From Candidatus Rickettsia kotlanii (GTDB lineage: Bacteria; Pseudomonadota; Alphaproteobacteria; Rickettsiales; Rickettsiaceae): 64,000 nt of DNA. Under the pieces are notes generated by a model. That model did not search any database, had not been told where the DNA came from, and saw only the letters and a list, made by a program, of their open reading frames with translations. The stretch is taken from the NCBI GenBank assembly GCA_030295365.1, contig AP027062.1, forward strand, positions 516,001 through 580,000. The letters are read 5' to 3'. How positions within the stretch are numbered: position 1 is the stretch's first letter; each line of letters starts with the position of its first letter. A program made the position numbers and the translations under genes. This document shows, one piece after another, positions 8,042-17,976 of this stretch.

Positions 8042-10948
8042 ATGCAGGGTAACTTATTAAAAGTTTTAGGAGTACTTGCTATAGTAGCAACGTTAGTTTG
8101 TTTTATTTTTGCAGCACTTGGTATGATAGGAGCAGTAAAAGTCGGTGACGGCTGCTACATGAGATATGCGTCGGATGGTAAAGGAAGAGAGGATTCAATA
8201 ACCAATACTATAACCCTTAATGCTAATGCTAATTATGTAAACACTAGTAAGATGTTGCCCGACGGCACGACTCTGTCTATTCCTGATCCTAATCATTATG
8301 GTGAATGGCTAAATACTCATGTGCTAGTAGAAAACAGCCAACCGGTGAGTTTACAAGTGGTCGGTCAGGTTAGTTTGTGTTTAGCTTATATACCGAAAGA
8401 TAATTTACAACGTACAGGGGCTGGATCTAATTTAGACGATAACGGTCAAATGATCCCAATTCCTCGTATTAACGATACAAATAATCCACCTGTTTCTCTA
8501 ATAATGGATGCAAAAAATAATGAATGGCGTAATATTGCTGAATTATACGCCAATGATAGAGTTTTAGTTTCCATATCTCCTAATTTTGCCAATACGGATG
8601 CGACAGTTAAGGATGCTTTTAAAGGTGCTGAAGTTACGCAAGATTGTTCAGAGAATAAAAATACTTATAATCCAATTTGTGGAAAATATTCTGTTTATTC
8701 AGGTGAGTATGTTAGTGCTTGCGAGTTAAAAGAGCGCTATTGGAATTGTCAAGCTACATGGAGGTGCCCTACCTGGAGTGAGCAAATAGGTTGTAATTGG
8801 GGAGACCTCGGCTGTAATCCTTATTGTGATAAGATACCAGAATGTACAGAACAATGTTTGGCTTGGGTTAATGTAACTAGCCCAGCACCAGAAAACTACC
8901 TAGATGATGGGAGTTTTACATTTGCGTGGTCTAATAGAATAAGTAATTTATTTATCAACTATTCAACCCTTCAATGTTCTCATAATGCTCATATTCCTCC
9001 AACGGCTCACTGTCCTGATATTGCTAAGAATCGTAATCCAAAAGATAAAGATTATATTGGAGGTGTAGATTGTAATTCGGGTATATGTAGAAGTGGAGTT
9101 TTTCAAAAGCATCGGAAATTTTGGTATACGGCGGACGGTAAAGGAGGCAGAGGACCAACTGGATTAATGTATCAAATGAATGATGCGGGTTCTGTAAGTC
9201 GAGCTCTGTCTTCTAGGCTAAGATTTGCTAGATTTGTTGCAGATCAAGATCAACCGTCTGACTATAAAGATAAAGACGGTAAATATTTATATAAAGTTAT
9301 ATATAATATGCCTTTTAACAGTAAGGTTGCAAAAAGTTATTTACAATATAGGCTGTGGTCTCCTGCATCACAAGATAGTAGTAAGAATACGGGAGGATAC
9401 GTTTTAAATATTAAACAGACTAAATGCTATAGAGAAAACGGTAATAGTTTTAACGATACTTTTAATGATCGAGGACGAGTGCAATACATAATAGTAAAGC
9501 CTTTGGAAAACCCCAATACTAGCGGTAAAACCTATTCACCTCAAGGAATTAACGTTGATAGTGAAGGTAAGTATAGCTTTAACGCAAATGAGGCGGGTTA
9601 TATATGGATGAAAATTCTAAATGATCCTGGTAATAATTTAAAGGACTATAAAGATAGTGAAGGTAGCTATAAAGTACATTTCTTAACATCCTTAAAAGTA
9701 AGCAGTTTTACTATTAAAGTAATGAATCCGTTACTTCAGTTATTTAAAACTAAAGTGCAAGGGGCTGCTACTTCTATTTTTAAAAATATGGTATGTTATA
9801 AAGCTAATGATAGCTCGTCCTGTACTAACTTTTTTACCTATATTAAAGCAATTTTAATCCTGTATGTAATGACTTACGGAGCAATGTTTTTGCTTGGTTT
9901 TGCTAAGATAAACCAAAAAGAGCTAGTAATTAGAATAGCAAAAATCGGGGTAGTTAGCGGACTTATGAACGGTAATACCTTTGAATTTTTCAATAACTAT
10001 CTTTTTGATGCAATTACCAATTTTTCAGACTCAATTATTGCTAATATGAGTGGGTATAGTTTGTTTACTTCTACTAATACTATTTCTAATCCTTTCATGT
10101 TTTTAGATGCAGTAATGAGTAAAATATTTTTTAGTCAAACCTTTATCGCTCAATTACTTGCACTTCTTTCTCTTGGGCTTAGCGGTATTATATATTTTAT
10201 AATTACTTTTATTGCGGTTGGTATAGTAATTATTACGGCGCTTAGAGCTGTTGCCGTTTATATTATGGCATTTATGGCAACTTGTATATTAATCGGTATA
10301 GCCCCTTTATTTATTAGTTTCTTATTATTTGATTTTACTAGGTATTTATTTGATAATTGGGTGAGGTTTACGATCCGCTATATGATAGAACCAGTAGTTA
10401 TGATGGCAGGTATTATAGTGCTAACACAGCTATTTACCATTTATCTAGATTTTGTTTTAGGTTATAGCGTGTGTTGGAAATGTGCTTTACCGATAAAAAT
10501 TCCATTTATCGGTACTATTTTACCTATTGCATTGCTGAATGTACCTATCTTCTGTATTAATTGGTTTGCCCCTTGGGGAATGGATTATATGTCGGGTATG
10601 ATGGGAGTAAATATGCAAAATATCGTAGCTCTAGTTATTATTGCTTACGGTATGTACGGTTATATCGAATTTTCAGGACGTATGGTAGTAAAATTAACTA
10701 GTGCTGTTGGGCCTTCGGCTACTGAAATTGGTGGTAAAATGTCTCATGATGCAGAACAAAAAGCATTAAGTTCAATAGGAATGGATGATAAAACAAGACA
10801 AGGTATTGCCGGCAGAGCGGAAGCACGATTAAAACAACGCAATAAGACATTAGATCAGGCTGAGAAAAATAGGAAAAATACGTCAAAAGAAGGGGGTGAG
10901 AAGACAAATAAAGAACCACCTAAACCTGAACGCCGAAATAGAGGGTGA
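8042..10948 (+). CDS. rvhB6c: RvhB6c, VirB6-family type IV secretion membrane protein
   Basis: 968 residues. There is a hydrophobic N-terminal segment (about 5-30). A very large extracytoplasmic-type domain follows (to about residue 560) with a Cys cluster near 210-280, in which Cys recurs every few residues among Trp and aromatic residues and probably forms disulfides. The VirB6 hydrophobic core lies at about 590-880, and the tail is basic and charged (about 885-968). The core motif ATCILIGIAPLFISFLLFDF matches the equivalent segment of the other paralogs. Compared with rvhB6a and b it belongs, with d and e, to the longer-ectodomain group. The gene ends in a charged KKxxKEPPKPERR-like tail. 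Confidence 0.92.
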   Translation: MQGNLLKVLGVLAIVATLVCFIFAALGMIGAVKVGDGCYMRYASDGKGREDSITNTITLNANANYVNTSKMLPDGTTLSIPDPNHYGEWLNTHVLVENSQPVSLQVVGQVSLCLAYIPKDNLQRTGAGSNLDDNGQMIPIPRINDTNNPPVSLIMDAKNNEWRNIAELYANDRVLVSISPNFANTDATVKDAFKGAEVTQDCSENKNTYNPICGKYSVYSGEYVSACELKERYWNCQATWRCPTWSEQIGCNWGDLGCNPYCDKIPECTEQCLAWVNVTSPAPENYLDDGSFTFAWSNRISNLFINYSTLQCSHNAHIPPTAHCPDIAKNRNPKDKDYIGGVDCNSGICRSGVFQKHRKFWYTADGKGGRGPTGLMYQMNDAGSVSRALSSRLRFARFVADQDQPSDYKDKDGKYLYKVIYNMPFNSKVAKSYLQYRLWSPASQDSSKNTGGYVLNIKQTKCYRENGNSFNDTFNDRGRVQYIIVKPLENPNTSGKTYSPQGINVDSEGKYSFNANEAGYIWMKILNDPGNNLKDYKDSEGSYKVHFLTSLKVSSFTIKVMNPLLQLFKTKVQGAATSIFKNMVCYKANDSSSCTNFFTYIKAILILYVMTYGAMFLLGFAKINQKELVIRIAKIGVVSGLMNGNTFEFFNNYLFDAITNFSDSIIANMSGYSLFTSTNTISNPFMFLDAVMSKIFFSQTFIAQLLALLSLGLSGIIYFIITFIAVGIVIITALRAVAVYIMAFMATCILIGIAPLFISFLLFDFTRYLFDNWVRFTIRYMIEPVVMMAGIIVLTQLFTIYLDFVLGYSVCWKCALPIKIPFIGTILPIALLNVPIFCINWFAPWGMDYMSGMMGVNMQNIVALVIIAYGMYGYIEFSGRMVVKLTSAVGPSATEIGGKMSHDAEQKALSSIGMDDKTRQGIAGRAEARLKQRNKTLDQAEKNRKNTSKEGGEKTNKEPPKPERRNRG

Positions 10949-10957
10949 ATCGAAAAT

Positions 10958-11051
10958 CGTCATTGCAAGGAAATACGAAGTATTGACGAAGCAATCTCAG
11001 GAGTTATTTCATGAGATTACCGCGTAAGCTATACGGCTGTTCGCAATGACG
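10958..11051. repeat. Palindromic repeat (CGTCATTGCGAGG type) between rvhB6c and rvhB6d
   Basis: Ends CGTCATTGCAAGG and CGCAATGACG are inverted. The interior GACGAAGCAATCTCAGG and ATGAGATT form the second arm pair. Same family as the copies at 13809, 21523, 22861, 24291, 29461, 35848, 43558, 55604 and 58698. Confidence 0.8.
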
Positions 11052-11113
11052 GGTTTACTATTTAATACTATGGGCAAGTCACGGTATAACGTGTTGGATA
11101 ACAATTTAAAATT

Positions 11114-13792
11114 ATGAAAATTCTTAAGAGTTTAGTTTTATTAGTTTTGTTTATGGCGATGCCAGCTAAAGCCGATGATACTTTTTCATGGATGTCAACC
11201 GGTTTTGGCGAGTTAAAAAGCTTATTCGGTTGTTTAGAAGTGCCTAAATTTACAGGTTTTCAAGAGGGTAATATAGGAATTAGTGTATCTAAAGCTGGGA
11301 TTTGGCAATCAACAGGTAATACTGTTAAGAAAGGTCAATTGTTAAAAATAAATTGGTCTACTTCAGGTATTACTCCTAAACCTAGAAAATATCTAGTATT
11401 ATATAGAATTGATCCAAGGTTTAGTACGCCGCAAGTTTTCATTAAAACTTATAATTACTCTAAATTACAATTTGAAGCTTTAGGATTTCCTCGTTTTGTT
11501 ACGGACAATAACAGTGAAATACTGGGGGGGACTATACCGCCTGATAAAGACCTTGATGCACTTTCATTTACTAAAATGTCTAATTTTGTTAAATATTTTA
11601 ACTATTCTAACGGTAATTCGAGAATTGAAGTTAAGGCCGGTGATGTAGTAAATATTAGTTTAGTTGGTAAAGATAATTTTTTTAGCCCTAATACTCTAAA
11701 ACTTCCTAATACCGTAGATAATATTTTAACACATGAACTTGATAGCTCAATATTCGCTGCTTCTGCACTTTATACTCAAAGTAACCTTGGAAATTTTGAT
11801 AATAGAATAATTTACTCTTCTGCAGAGCAGGTGTGTAATATAATAGATAAGGAAAGAAAAATTGTATGTAGCGGCATGGGTACTACTACAAAGTATAAAA
11901 ATACCGATAATGGAGTAATAGTCGGTAAGCCTATGATAACGGGAGCGGTACAGTATTTCATGGGCTTAATTAATGTTTGTCCTGCTAATGCTGATATAAA
12001 TACTAGCCCTGCTTGCTATTACGATCAAGGTAGAGGGATGATAATTAAAGTAGGTGGGCAGGTTATTAAGGGACGAGATCAGAGTTTTGTAAATTCAGGC
12101 AGCACTCAAAGTAGCTTTATATATTATCAAGCCACTAGCGGTGGTACTATGGATTTTACTAGTGATTGGCAAGTTAGTAACATGTTTAGTAATTCAGTTT
12201 TAATGAGTGATTGGAGCCAAAATTTTTCAAATTATGCTAGTTTTGTAGATTATATAAATAAGAATGATTGGTCAGCTAATTTTTTATATTTTGGTCGTTA
12301 TTCGATGATTGTTGAAATAGGTAATGGGGCAAATGCAATTAATCCTGATGATCAACAAAATATAAAGTTAGAATATTTAATAACATCTGATGGTACGTTA
12401 CCTGGTCCATCTGTTCGTGGTACGCCGGTAGATTATAACTTTGTGGCTGATGCCCCGCAAGATGGATATTTATGGTTAAGGGTGGTAAATCCTAATAGTA
12501 ATATACAAGGGGTAGTTAGTGTAAATTATGCTAATTATACCGGTACAACTTGGTTTTCTAGTATAATATATAACGGTGCTATTAAACCTATTACCGATCA
12601 GTTTAGAACTTTTAGTCAAAACTTTTATATTAAGTTAGTTAAAAATTCTGCAGTGCAGAATTTAGCTAAAGCTGCATTAACCCTTTATATTACTATATTT
12701 GGGTTAATGTTCGTTGCAGGAGCATTAAAATTAACTGCCGTAGAAGTAATAACACGTATATGCAAAATAGCTATAGTAGCTTTTTTAATTAGAGAAGAAA
12801 GTTGGAGCTTCTTTAATACATACTTCTTTAGTGCATTTACTGACGGTATTGATTTCTTTGTAACTAACGTAGTAGGTGCTACAAGTTCTAGATCTAATAT
12901 TTTTGGTTTTATTGATCCTATATTTGATAAATATACTAATGGTAGGATTTGGGGATTACTATTTATTGAATTATTACAAATACATAATGGTTTAGCATTT
13001 ATCGCTATTATAACCATTTATTCACTTATTACTTATTTTAGAGCTATTTTAGAAGTTATAATAGGTTATGTTATTGCATTCATAGGGGTAAGTGTTATGA
13101 TTTCATTGGCACCATTTTTTATAATATTAATGTTATTTGAAAAAACTAAAAGTTTATTTGATAATTGGATATCGACATTGCTTAGCTATGTAGTGCAGCC
13201 GACAATATTATTGATTTTCTTTTTATTGATGGATCAGGTTTTATCTGAGCAGCTTTTAAAAGTGGTAGTTAGAGCCTGTTGGGATATTCTTATACCAATA
13301 AAAATAGGGCTTGATTTAACAAATCTTGGTATTCCGATTTATTTCTCTTTTACATTACCGTTTTTACCCGGAATACCTTTCTATGTACCGGATGTTCCGG
13401 AAATTAGTAGCTCGAATATTCTAACAAACAATGCTAATACTTTCTTAGTATTATTTACTACGGCTTTATTATTTTATTCATATTGCTTGATGTCATATAG
13501 TTTAGTAACTTTTGTAAATATAGTAGTTGGAATGCTTACAAATGTTACACCGGCACGAATATCAGGAAATTATCAAGAACGTTCTGATCCTGTGGGAGCC
13601 GTTATGCAGGATATAAATTCGGTAACAAAACCGGTTAAAAAGGCTGCAATGGCTCCGGCTAGAGTTTTCAAAGACAAGATAATTGATCAAAATTATAAAG
13701 CTAGAAAACCGGAAGGAGGTGGTGAATTTACAAATAAATTTCTTGCTGAGCGTAATGATGTGAAGAAAGAGGGAGGAGAGAAGGAAGAATAA
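11114..13792 (+). CDS. rvhB6d: RvhB6d, VirB6-family type IV secretion membrane protein
   Basis: 892 residues with a clear signal peptide (MKILKSLVLLVLFMAMPAKA, cleavage probably after residue 20). The exported domain runs to about residue 500, the VirB6 membrane core spans about 515-815, and the C-terminal tail is charged. The core segment SLAPFFIILMLFEKTKSLFD is the paralog-conserved block just before the long loop. It is separated from rvhB6c by a palindromic repeat, so transcription from c to d may be partly interrupted. I see no strong promoter in the gap. Role: inner-membrane channel component, inferred from family and context. Confidence 0.92.
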   Translation: MKILKSLVLLVLFMAMPAKADDTFSWMSTGFGELKSLFGCLEVPKFTGFQEGNIGISVSKAGIWQSTGNTVKKGQLLKINWSTSGITPKPRKYLVLYRIDPRFSTPQVFIKTYNYSKLQFEALGFPRFVTDNNSEILGGTIPPDKDLDALSFTKMSNFVKYFNYSNGNSRIEVKAGDVVNISLVGKDNFFSPNTLKLPNTVDNILTHELDSSIFAASALYTQSNLGNFDNRIIYSSAEQVCNIIDKERKIVCSGMGTTTKYKNTDNGVIVGKPMITGAVQYFMGLINVCPANADINTSPACYYDQGRGMIIKVGGQVIKGRDQSFVNSGSTQSSFIYYQATSGGTMDFTSDWQVSNMFSNSVLMSDWSQNFSNYASFVDYINKNDWSANFLYFGRYSMIVEIGNGANAINPDDQQNIKLEYLITSDGTLPGPSVRGTPVDYNFVADAPQDGYLWLRVVNPNSNIQGVVSVNYANYTGTTWFSSIIYNGAIKPITDQFRTFSQNFYIKLVKNSAVQNLAKAALTLYITIFGLMFVAGALKLTAVEVITRICKIAIVAFLIREESWSFFNTYFFSAFTDGIDFFVTNVVGATSSRSNIFGFIDPIFDKYTNGRIWGLLFIELLQIHNGLAFIAIITIYSLITYFRAILEVIIGYVIAFIGVSVMISLAPFFIILMLFEKTKSLFDNWISTLLSYVVQPTILLIFFLLMDQVLSEQLLKVVVRACWDILIPIKIGLDLTNLGIPIYFSFTLPFLPGIPFYVPDVPEISSSNILTNNANTFLVLFTTALLFYSYCLMSYSLVTFVNIVVGMLTNVTPARISGNYQERSDPVGAVMQDINSVTKPVKKAAMAPARVFKDKIIDQNYKARKPEGGGEFTNKFLAERNDVKKEGGEKEE

Positions 13793-13808
13793 TTATAAAT
13801 ATTTTCAC

Positions 13809-13910
13809 CGTCATTGCGAAGAAATTGCATAGCAATTGACGAAGCAATCTCAGGAATTTAGTACTGCTTTATGAGATTACCACGCTCCCTATGGTCCGCT
13901 CGCAATGACG
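13809..13910. repeat. Palindromic repeat (CGTCATTGCGAGG type) between rvhB6d and rvhB6e
   Basis: CGTCATTGCGAAGAAATTGC on the left and CGCTCGCAATGACG on the right are inverted. Internal arms are GAAGCAATCTCAGG and ATGAGATTACC. Close relative of the copy at 10958. Confidence 0.8.
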
Positions 13911-13945
13911 TTGAAATTAAGACATATGGAAATAACACATAATAA

Positions 13946-16900
13946 ATGAACAAAAATATTTTTATTACATTATTAATATCGCTATTGCTGCTTTCCGGTT
14001 GTACCGGCGATACTTGTATTGATCCTGATGATTTCGGTTTTATCAAATTCAATGTCTCTTCTAGATATGATCCGGAAGAAATTACTTCAAGACAGGAAGG
14101 TGATCAGGTAGCACCATGGCGTGATAGTGCTTATAAAGTAAACGGCTATCCTTTAACCATTATGGTAAGACCGTGGAATTATATGCTTGGCGATAAAAAT
14201 ACTTCAGGTCAGTTATCTGCATGGTGTCCATGGTATGGTCAAAAAAATAACACAACTACTTTGGCTGCTTTTTGCGTTAAGCTACAACCGTGTACTTTTT
14301 GGGATAATGATAGACTTGATATGTGTACTCCTAATCCCATAAATCAAAATGATGCAATGATTAGTAATGCTCCATGTATAATGACAGACGGTGCCGGGCT
14401 TTATTTTCTTATTGCCGCTAAAAATACCGATCCCAATATTTCACCGGACTCACAGCGTAAACCGCAAGGTATAACTCAGCATGTAGGAGAGCTTAATTCA
14501 AGTGTAGGCTATGAATTTTATAGTATTAGTAGTACAGGATACTTCTCGCAGGCCGGTGGTATAAATTATCAATATAAAGGTGAAGATCAGTCAAAATATG
14601 CTCAATCTCCTCTTTATTTTAAGATTATAGATAAATTTTATGATGATAATAGCGGGCAATATAGATTAGTAATAAAGTCCGGAGTTACTGATACTAGACC
14701 CGATCCGCTACAGTTTTTAACGGATTTAATAAAAGGAGTATTATTTGGTAAGGATGGGATTGTAAAGAAAACTTATCAACAAATAATTGATACGTCGGGT
14801 TATAGGATAAGTGTCTCAGCTATTTTAACTCTATATATAATGTTTACAGGCTTTTCCTTTTTAATAGGTAATATAAACCTTACTCATGTCGAACTTATAG
14901 TTAGAATATTAAAAGTTAGTATAGTCTCAATATTATTACGTACAGATAAAGCTTGGACATTTTTTCATGATTATTTATTCGTATTTTTTATTGATGGGGT
15001 TCAGCAAATACTGCAAATAATTAATGAAGCTTCGGCTACCGGTCCCGGTTCTCAAAGCTTGCTTGGGTTACTTATTGCTCCTCAAACTTTATCTAAATTA
15101 TTTTCTTTACTATTTGTTGATTGGCTTGGTTTTATATATATCATTCTATATTTAATAGCCTTATATTTTCTTTTCTTTCTTATATTTAAGGCCACTATTA
15201 TCTATCTAACCGCTCTTATAACTATCGGTATGATTATAATTATGGGACCAATATTTATTTGTTTCATATTGTTTAATATAACTCGTTCGTTATTTGAGAA
15301 TTGGTTAAGACAATTAATATCATATGCATTACAGCCTATAATTTTATTTGCCGGTATCGCTTTTATTTCAATGATCATCAGAACCGAAATATATTCAACG
15401 CTTGGTTTTGCGGTATGTAAACATGATTTTCCTAATTTAGGTCCGATAAATGAAATATTCGGTAGTTTCCTTGAGGATATAGATCCAAGCCTGGGTCATT
15501 CAATATTTTATTGGTGGTTCCCAGTACCGATGAAAGGCGGTATAGATAATTTCCACAAAGCAAATATATTAGTGCCTAAAGATCATATAATAGTAGATGA
15601 TTCTTGTAAGAATAACCCTGATAAATGTAAGCATTGTGCTGCGTATGAGTGTATAGATGAACGCTATATTGAATTACCGTTTTTAGATTTAGTTAAAGAT
15701 GCAAAAAGAATTAATAATTTTATAAATGGGAAATTTGTTCAACTTGACGGGATATTACTAATTTTTGTATCTATTTATTTGCTAAGTAAATTTAACGATA
15801 CTGCTATATCGACGGCACAATTTATTGCCGGTACTTCAGGTAATTTAACAGACATACAAAAAGTTAATCAACAATCTTATGAATCTGCAGCGAAACAAAT
15901 GAATAGACCACTAAATTATGTGGCTAAGACGGTAAGTGCACCTGTAACTAGCCGTGTAAGTGCAGGGAAAGAGCAAGTTCGTATGTTCTTTGCCGAGAAA
16001 TTTGAAAATATGATGATGGGCAGGCTTGAAAAGCAAGCTCTCGGTTCTTCAGCAAATAAAACTGTACAAAATGAGGTTAAGAGAAAATACGGTATAGATT
16101 CTAAAGATGTAAAAATGAATGCTATTACGGATTATGAAAGCGGTATTGCAGGATTATTAAAGAATTTACCTAAGGGGAATGAATTAAAAGCAAAAGAACT
16201 ATCGCAAATGAAGTTTACTCAGCTTCGAGATAAAATTGCTGCAAATAAATATGAAGTGAAAGATTACGCTGCTTTAAGTAAAGAACAAAAAGCTGAGCTT
16301 GATAAGTCATTAAAAGATGCTAACTTACGTGAACTCGCTAGCGATGCAAATTTTACTAGAGATTATCAAGATGCTTATAAAAATGCTCACCAAGAAATGT
16401 CAGGGCGAGGTATTGGTCTGTTCGGTAAGAACATAGGAGTGCTTAGAAGTTGGCAAGAGATAGAGCATCGTGTTGGTACAAAACGTAAATTAAAAGAAGA
16501 AAAGCGTGTAGGTATAGGCGAAAAAATATATGCAGGTTATACAGGAATAAAAAGAGGAGCTTTAACTGCAATAGTCGGTAAAGATTTACGTGATGCTTAT
16601 GAGGGTAATCTAACCAGTGCCGAATGGCATGATTTTGAATATAACGATCCAAGGCTTAGAACTTATAGCGAAAAATTAAAAGATGATGAAAAAGCACGAG
16701 AACATGAAGAGCTCCAAATGCATATTAATAAGGAGGCGCTAGCTGCTCAAGCAGATATATTATCACCGGAATATCTAGCAAGACTAGAAAAAGCAGGTAG
16801 ACATAGTGATGTAGAATATTATCAAGAATTAGCTCGAAGAAAGCTTATTCATGAGGTGCATAGTAGGTTATTTGAGGAAGGTGAACCGGTGATGATGGGC

Positions 16901-17410
16901 GACAGATTTATGCGTGAGAAAGCTACTGATTCTCAGATGCGAGATATGATAGATAACGCTCATAGAAAACATGCAGAATTTATAGATGGAGATCGATATA
17001 CTCGTCGCCAAGAGCATTATGATATTATGCATGAGAAAGCCCAGGAAAATTTAGAGCAAACTTATAAAGAGCTTAAAGATCATTTCAAAAGAGATGATAT
17101 CAAGATCGAAGAAATGCCGGCATTAATAGCACAAAAAGTTAAAGATACCGCCGAGGGAGCTGAAATAGACCAAAAGATTATGGAAGCGCTTAATAACTTT
17201 AATGCTGATGTTAAAGATTATGAATATAGTACTGAAGTATTAAATAAAATAGAGGATAGAAAGCAAGCCATTACCGATGCAGTCAATGCTCAGATCGATC
17301 AGATTAATAAATATAGAGAAAATGCCAAAATGCAAACCTATGTCAAGCCTATAGTAAACGAGGGTAGAAAGCTAAGAAAATTAGAAGATCATTTAAGAAA
17401 TGTGAAGTAG
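13946..17410 (+). CDS. rvhB6e: RvhB6e, VirB6-family protein with lipoprotein-type signal
   Basis: 1154 residues, the longest of the five. The N-terminus ends in a lipobox (LLLLSGC, Cys at residue 19), so the mature protein is probably lipid-anchored. This is inference and is not seen in the other paralogs here. The ectodomain continues to about residue 250. The VirB6 membrane core spans about 270-650 with the block IIIMGPIFICFILFNITRSL. The C-terminal 480 residues are strongly charged, rich in Lys, Glu and Ala, and probably helical or coiled-coil; they would face the cytoplasm. Last intact gene of the rvh block. Confidence 0.92.
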   Translation: MNKNIFITLLISLLLLSGCTGDTCIDPDDFGFIKFNVSSRYDPEEITSRQEGDQVAPWRDSAYKVNGYPLTIMVRPWNYMLGDKNTSGQLSAWCPWYGQKNNTTTLAAFCVKLQPCTFWDNDRLDMCTPNPINQNDAMISNAPCIMTDGAGLYFLIAAKNTDPNISPDSQRKPQGITQHVGELNSSVGYEFYSISSTGYFSQAGGINYQYKGEDQSKYAQSPLYFKIIDKFYDDNSGQYRLVIKSGVTDTRPDPLQFLTDLIKGVLFGKDGIVKKTYQQIIDTSGYRISVSAILTLYIMFTGFSFLIGNINLTHVELIVRILKVSIVSILLRTDKAWTFFHDYLFVFFIDGVQQILQIINEASATGPGSQSLLGLLIAPQTLSKLFSLLFVDWLGFIYIILYLIALYFLFFLIFKATIIYLTALITIGMIIIMGPIFICFILFNITRSLFENWLRQLISYALQPIILFAGIAFISMIIRTEIYSTLGFAVCKHDFPNLGPINEIFGSFLEDIDPSLGHSIFYWWFPVPMKGGIDNFHKANILVPKDHIIVDDSCKNNPDKCKHCAAYECIDERYIELPFLDLVKDAKRINNFINGKFVQLDGILLIFVSIYLLSKFNDTAISTAQFIAGTSGNLTDIQKVNQQSYESAAKQMNRPLNYVAKTVSAPVTSRVSAGKEQVRMFFAEKFENMMMGRLEKQALGSSANKTVQNEVKRKYGIDSKDVKMNAITDYESGIAGLLKNLPKGNELKAKELSQMKFTQLRDKIAANKYEVKDYAALSKEQKAELDKSLKDANLRELASDANFTRDYQDAYKNAHQEMSGRGIGLFGKNIGVLRSWQEIEHRVGTKRKLKEEKRVGIGEKIYAGYTGIKRGALTAIVGKDLRDAYEGNLTSAEWHDFEYNDPRLRTYSEKLKDDEKAREHEELQMHINKEALAAQADILSPEYLARLEKAGRHSDVEYYQELARRKLIHEVHSRLFEEGEPVMMGDRFMREKATDSQMRDMIDNAHRKHAEFIDGDRYTRRQEHYDIMHEKAQENLEQTYKELKDHFKRDDIKIEEMPALIAQKVKDTAEGAEIDQKIMEALNNFNADVKDYEYSTEVLNKIEDRKQAITDAVNAQIDQINKYRENAKMQTYVKPIVNEGRKLRKLEDHLRNVK

Positions 17411-17472
17411 AATAACTAATAGTTGTTTTTAAACAATTATAGTATATAGAATATGTAAAAACAAAAATATTG

Positions 17473-17656
17473 ATGAACGATCAAACTAAAAATGCTTCTG
17501 AAGAATTCAAGTATTTATCATCAGATAAAAGCTTAAAACCGTAAAAGTTGGGAAGAAATATTTACAGAACTAAGCTCAAATCCTACTAATAATTTTTTTT
17601 CTGAAGGAAGAGAAGATTCCCCACCACAAGAACGAAATTGGAAATTATTTAAATGA
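17473..17656 (+). pseudogene. Frameshifted small ORF with a VapB-antitoxin-like C-terminus
   Basis: An ATG at 17473 opens 23 codons (MNDQTKNASEEF...) ending at TAA 17542. In the next frame the sequence continues as RKSWEEIFTELSSNP, then FFSEGREDSPPQERNWKLFK, to TGA 17654. The pattern W-x2-F-F-like, then acidic, then ER and PPQER, resembles the toxin-binding tail of VapB antitoxins. The usual AbrB-type N-terminus is not recognisable and no VapC gene follows. I read it as a broken antitoxin relic; the family call is tentative. Confidence 0.45.
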
Positions 17657-17672
17657 TTGATATATAGGTCTT

Positions 17673-17808
17673 ATGTCATTCCTGCGAAAGCAGGAATCCA
17701 GAAAAATAACTTCAATATTGATACAGAAGTTACATATTTGATAAAATAAGCATATAAAAAACAAGTTTTTTATGTTTTACTGGGTTCTCATTTTCACGGT
17801 AATGACAT
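17673..17808. repeat. Palindromic repeat (GTCATTCC type)
   Basis: Starts with ATGTCATTCCTGCGAAAGCAG and ends with GGTAATGACAT, giving an inverted pair about 136 bases apart. The inner CATATAAAAAACAAG and TTTTTTATG also pair. Lies between the small broken ORF and the pta remnant. From here to 17976 I see only AT-rich sequence. Confidence 0.65.
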
Positions 17809-17976
17809 TAAGGGTATTTTCCGCACTACGCAACAATGCCTACACGGAATTCGAATATACACTGTCGCGTTAATAGCACTTAAGAAATGCCCGCTAAAAA
17901 CAATAATTAGTTTTCCTTTTATTAATTAACTTATATACTATCTAATTAAGTTAGTGATTAATTTATTAATGGGTTT

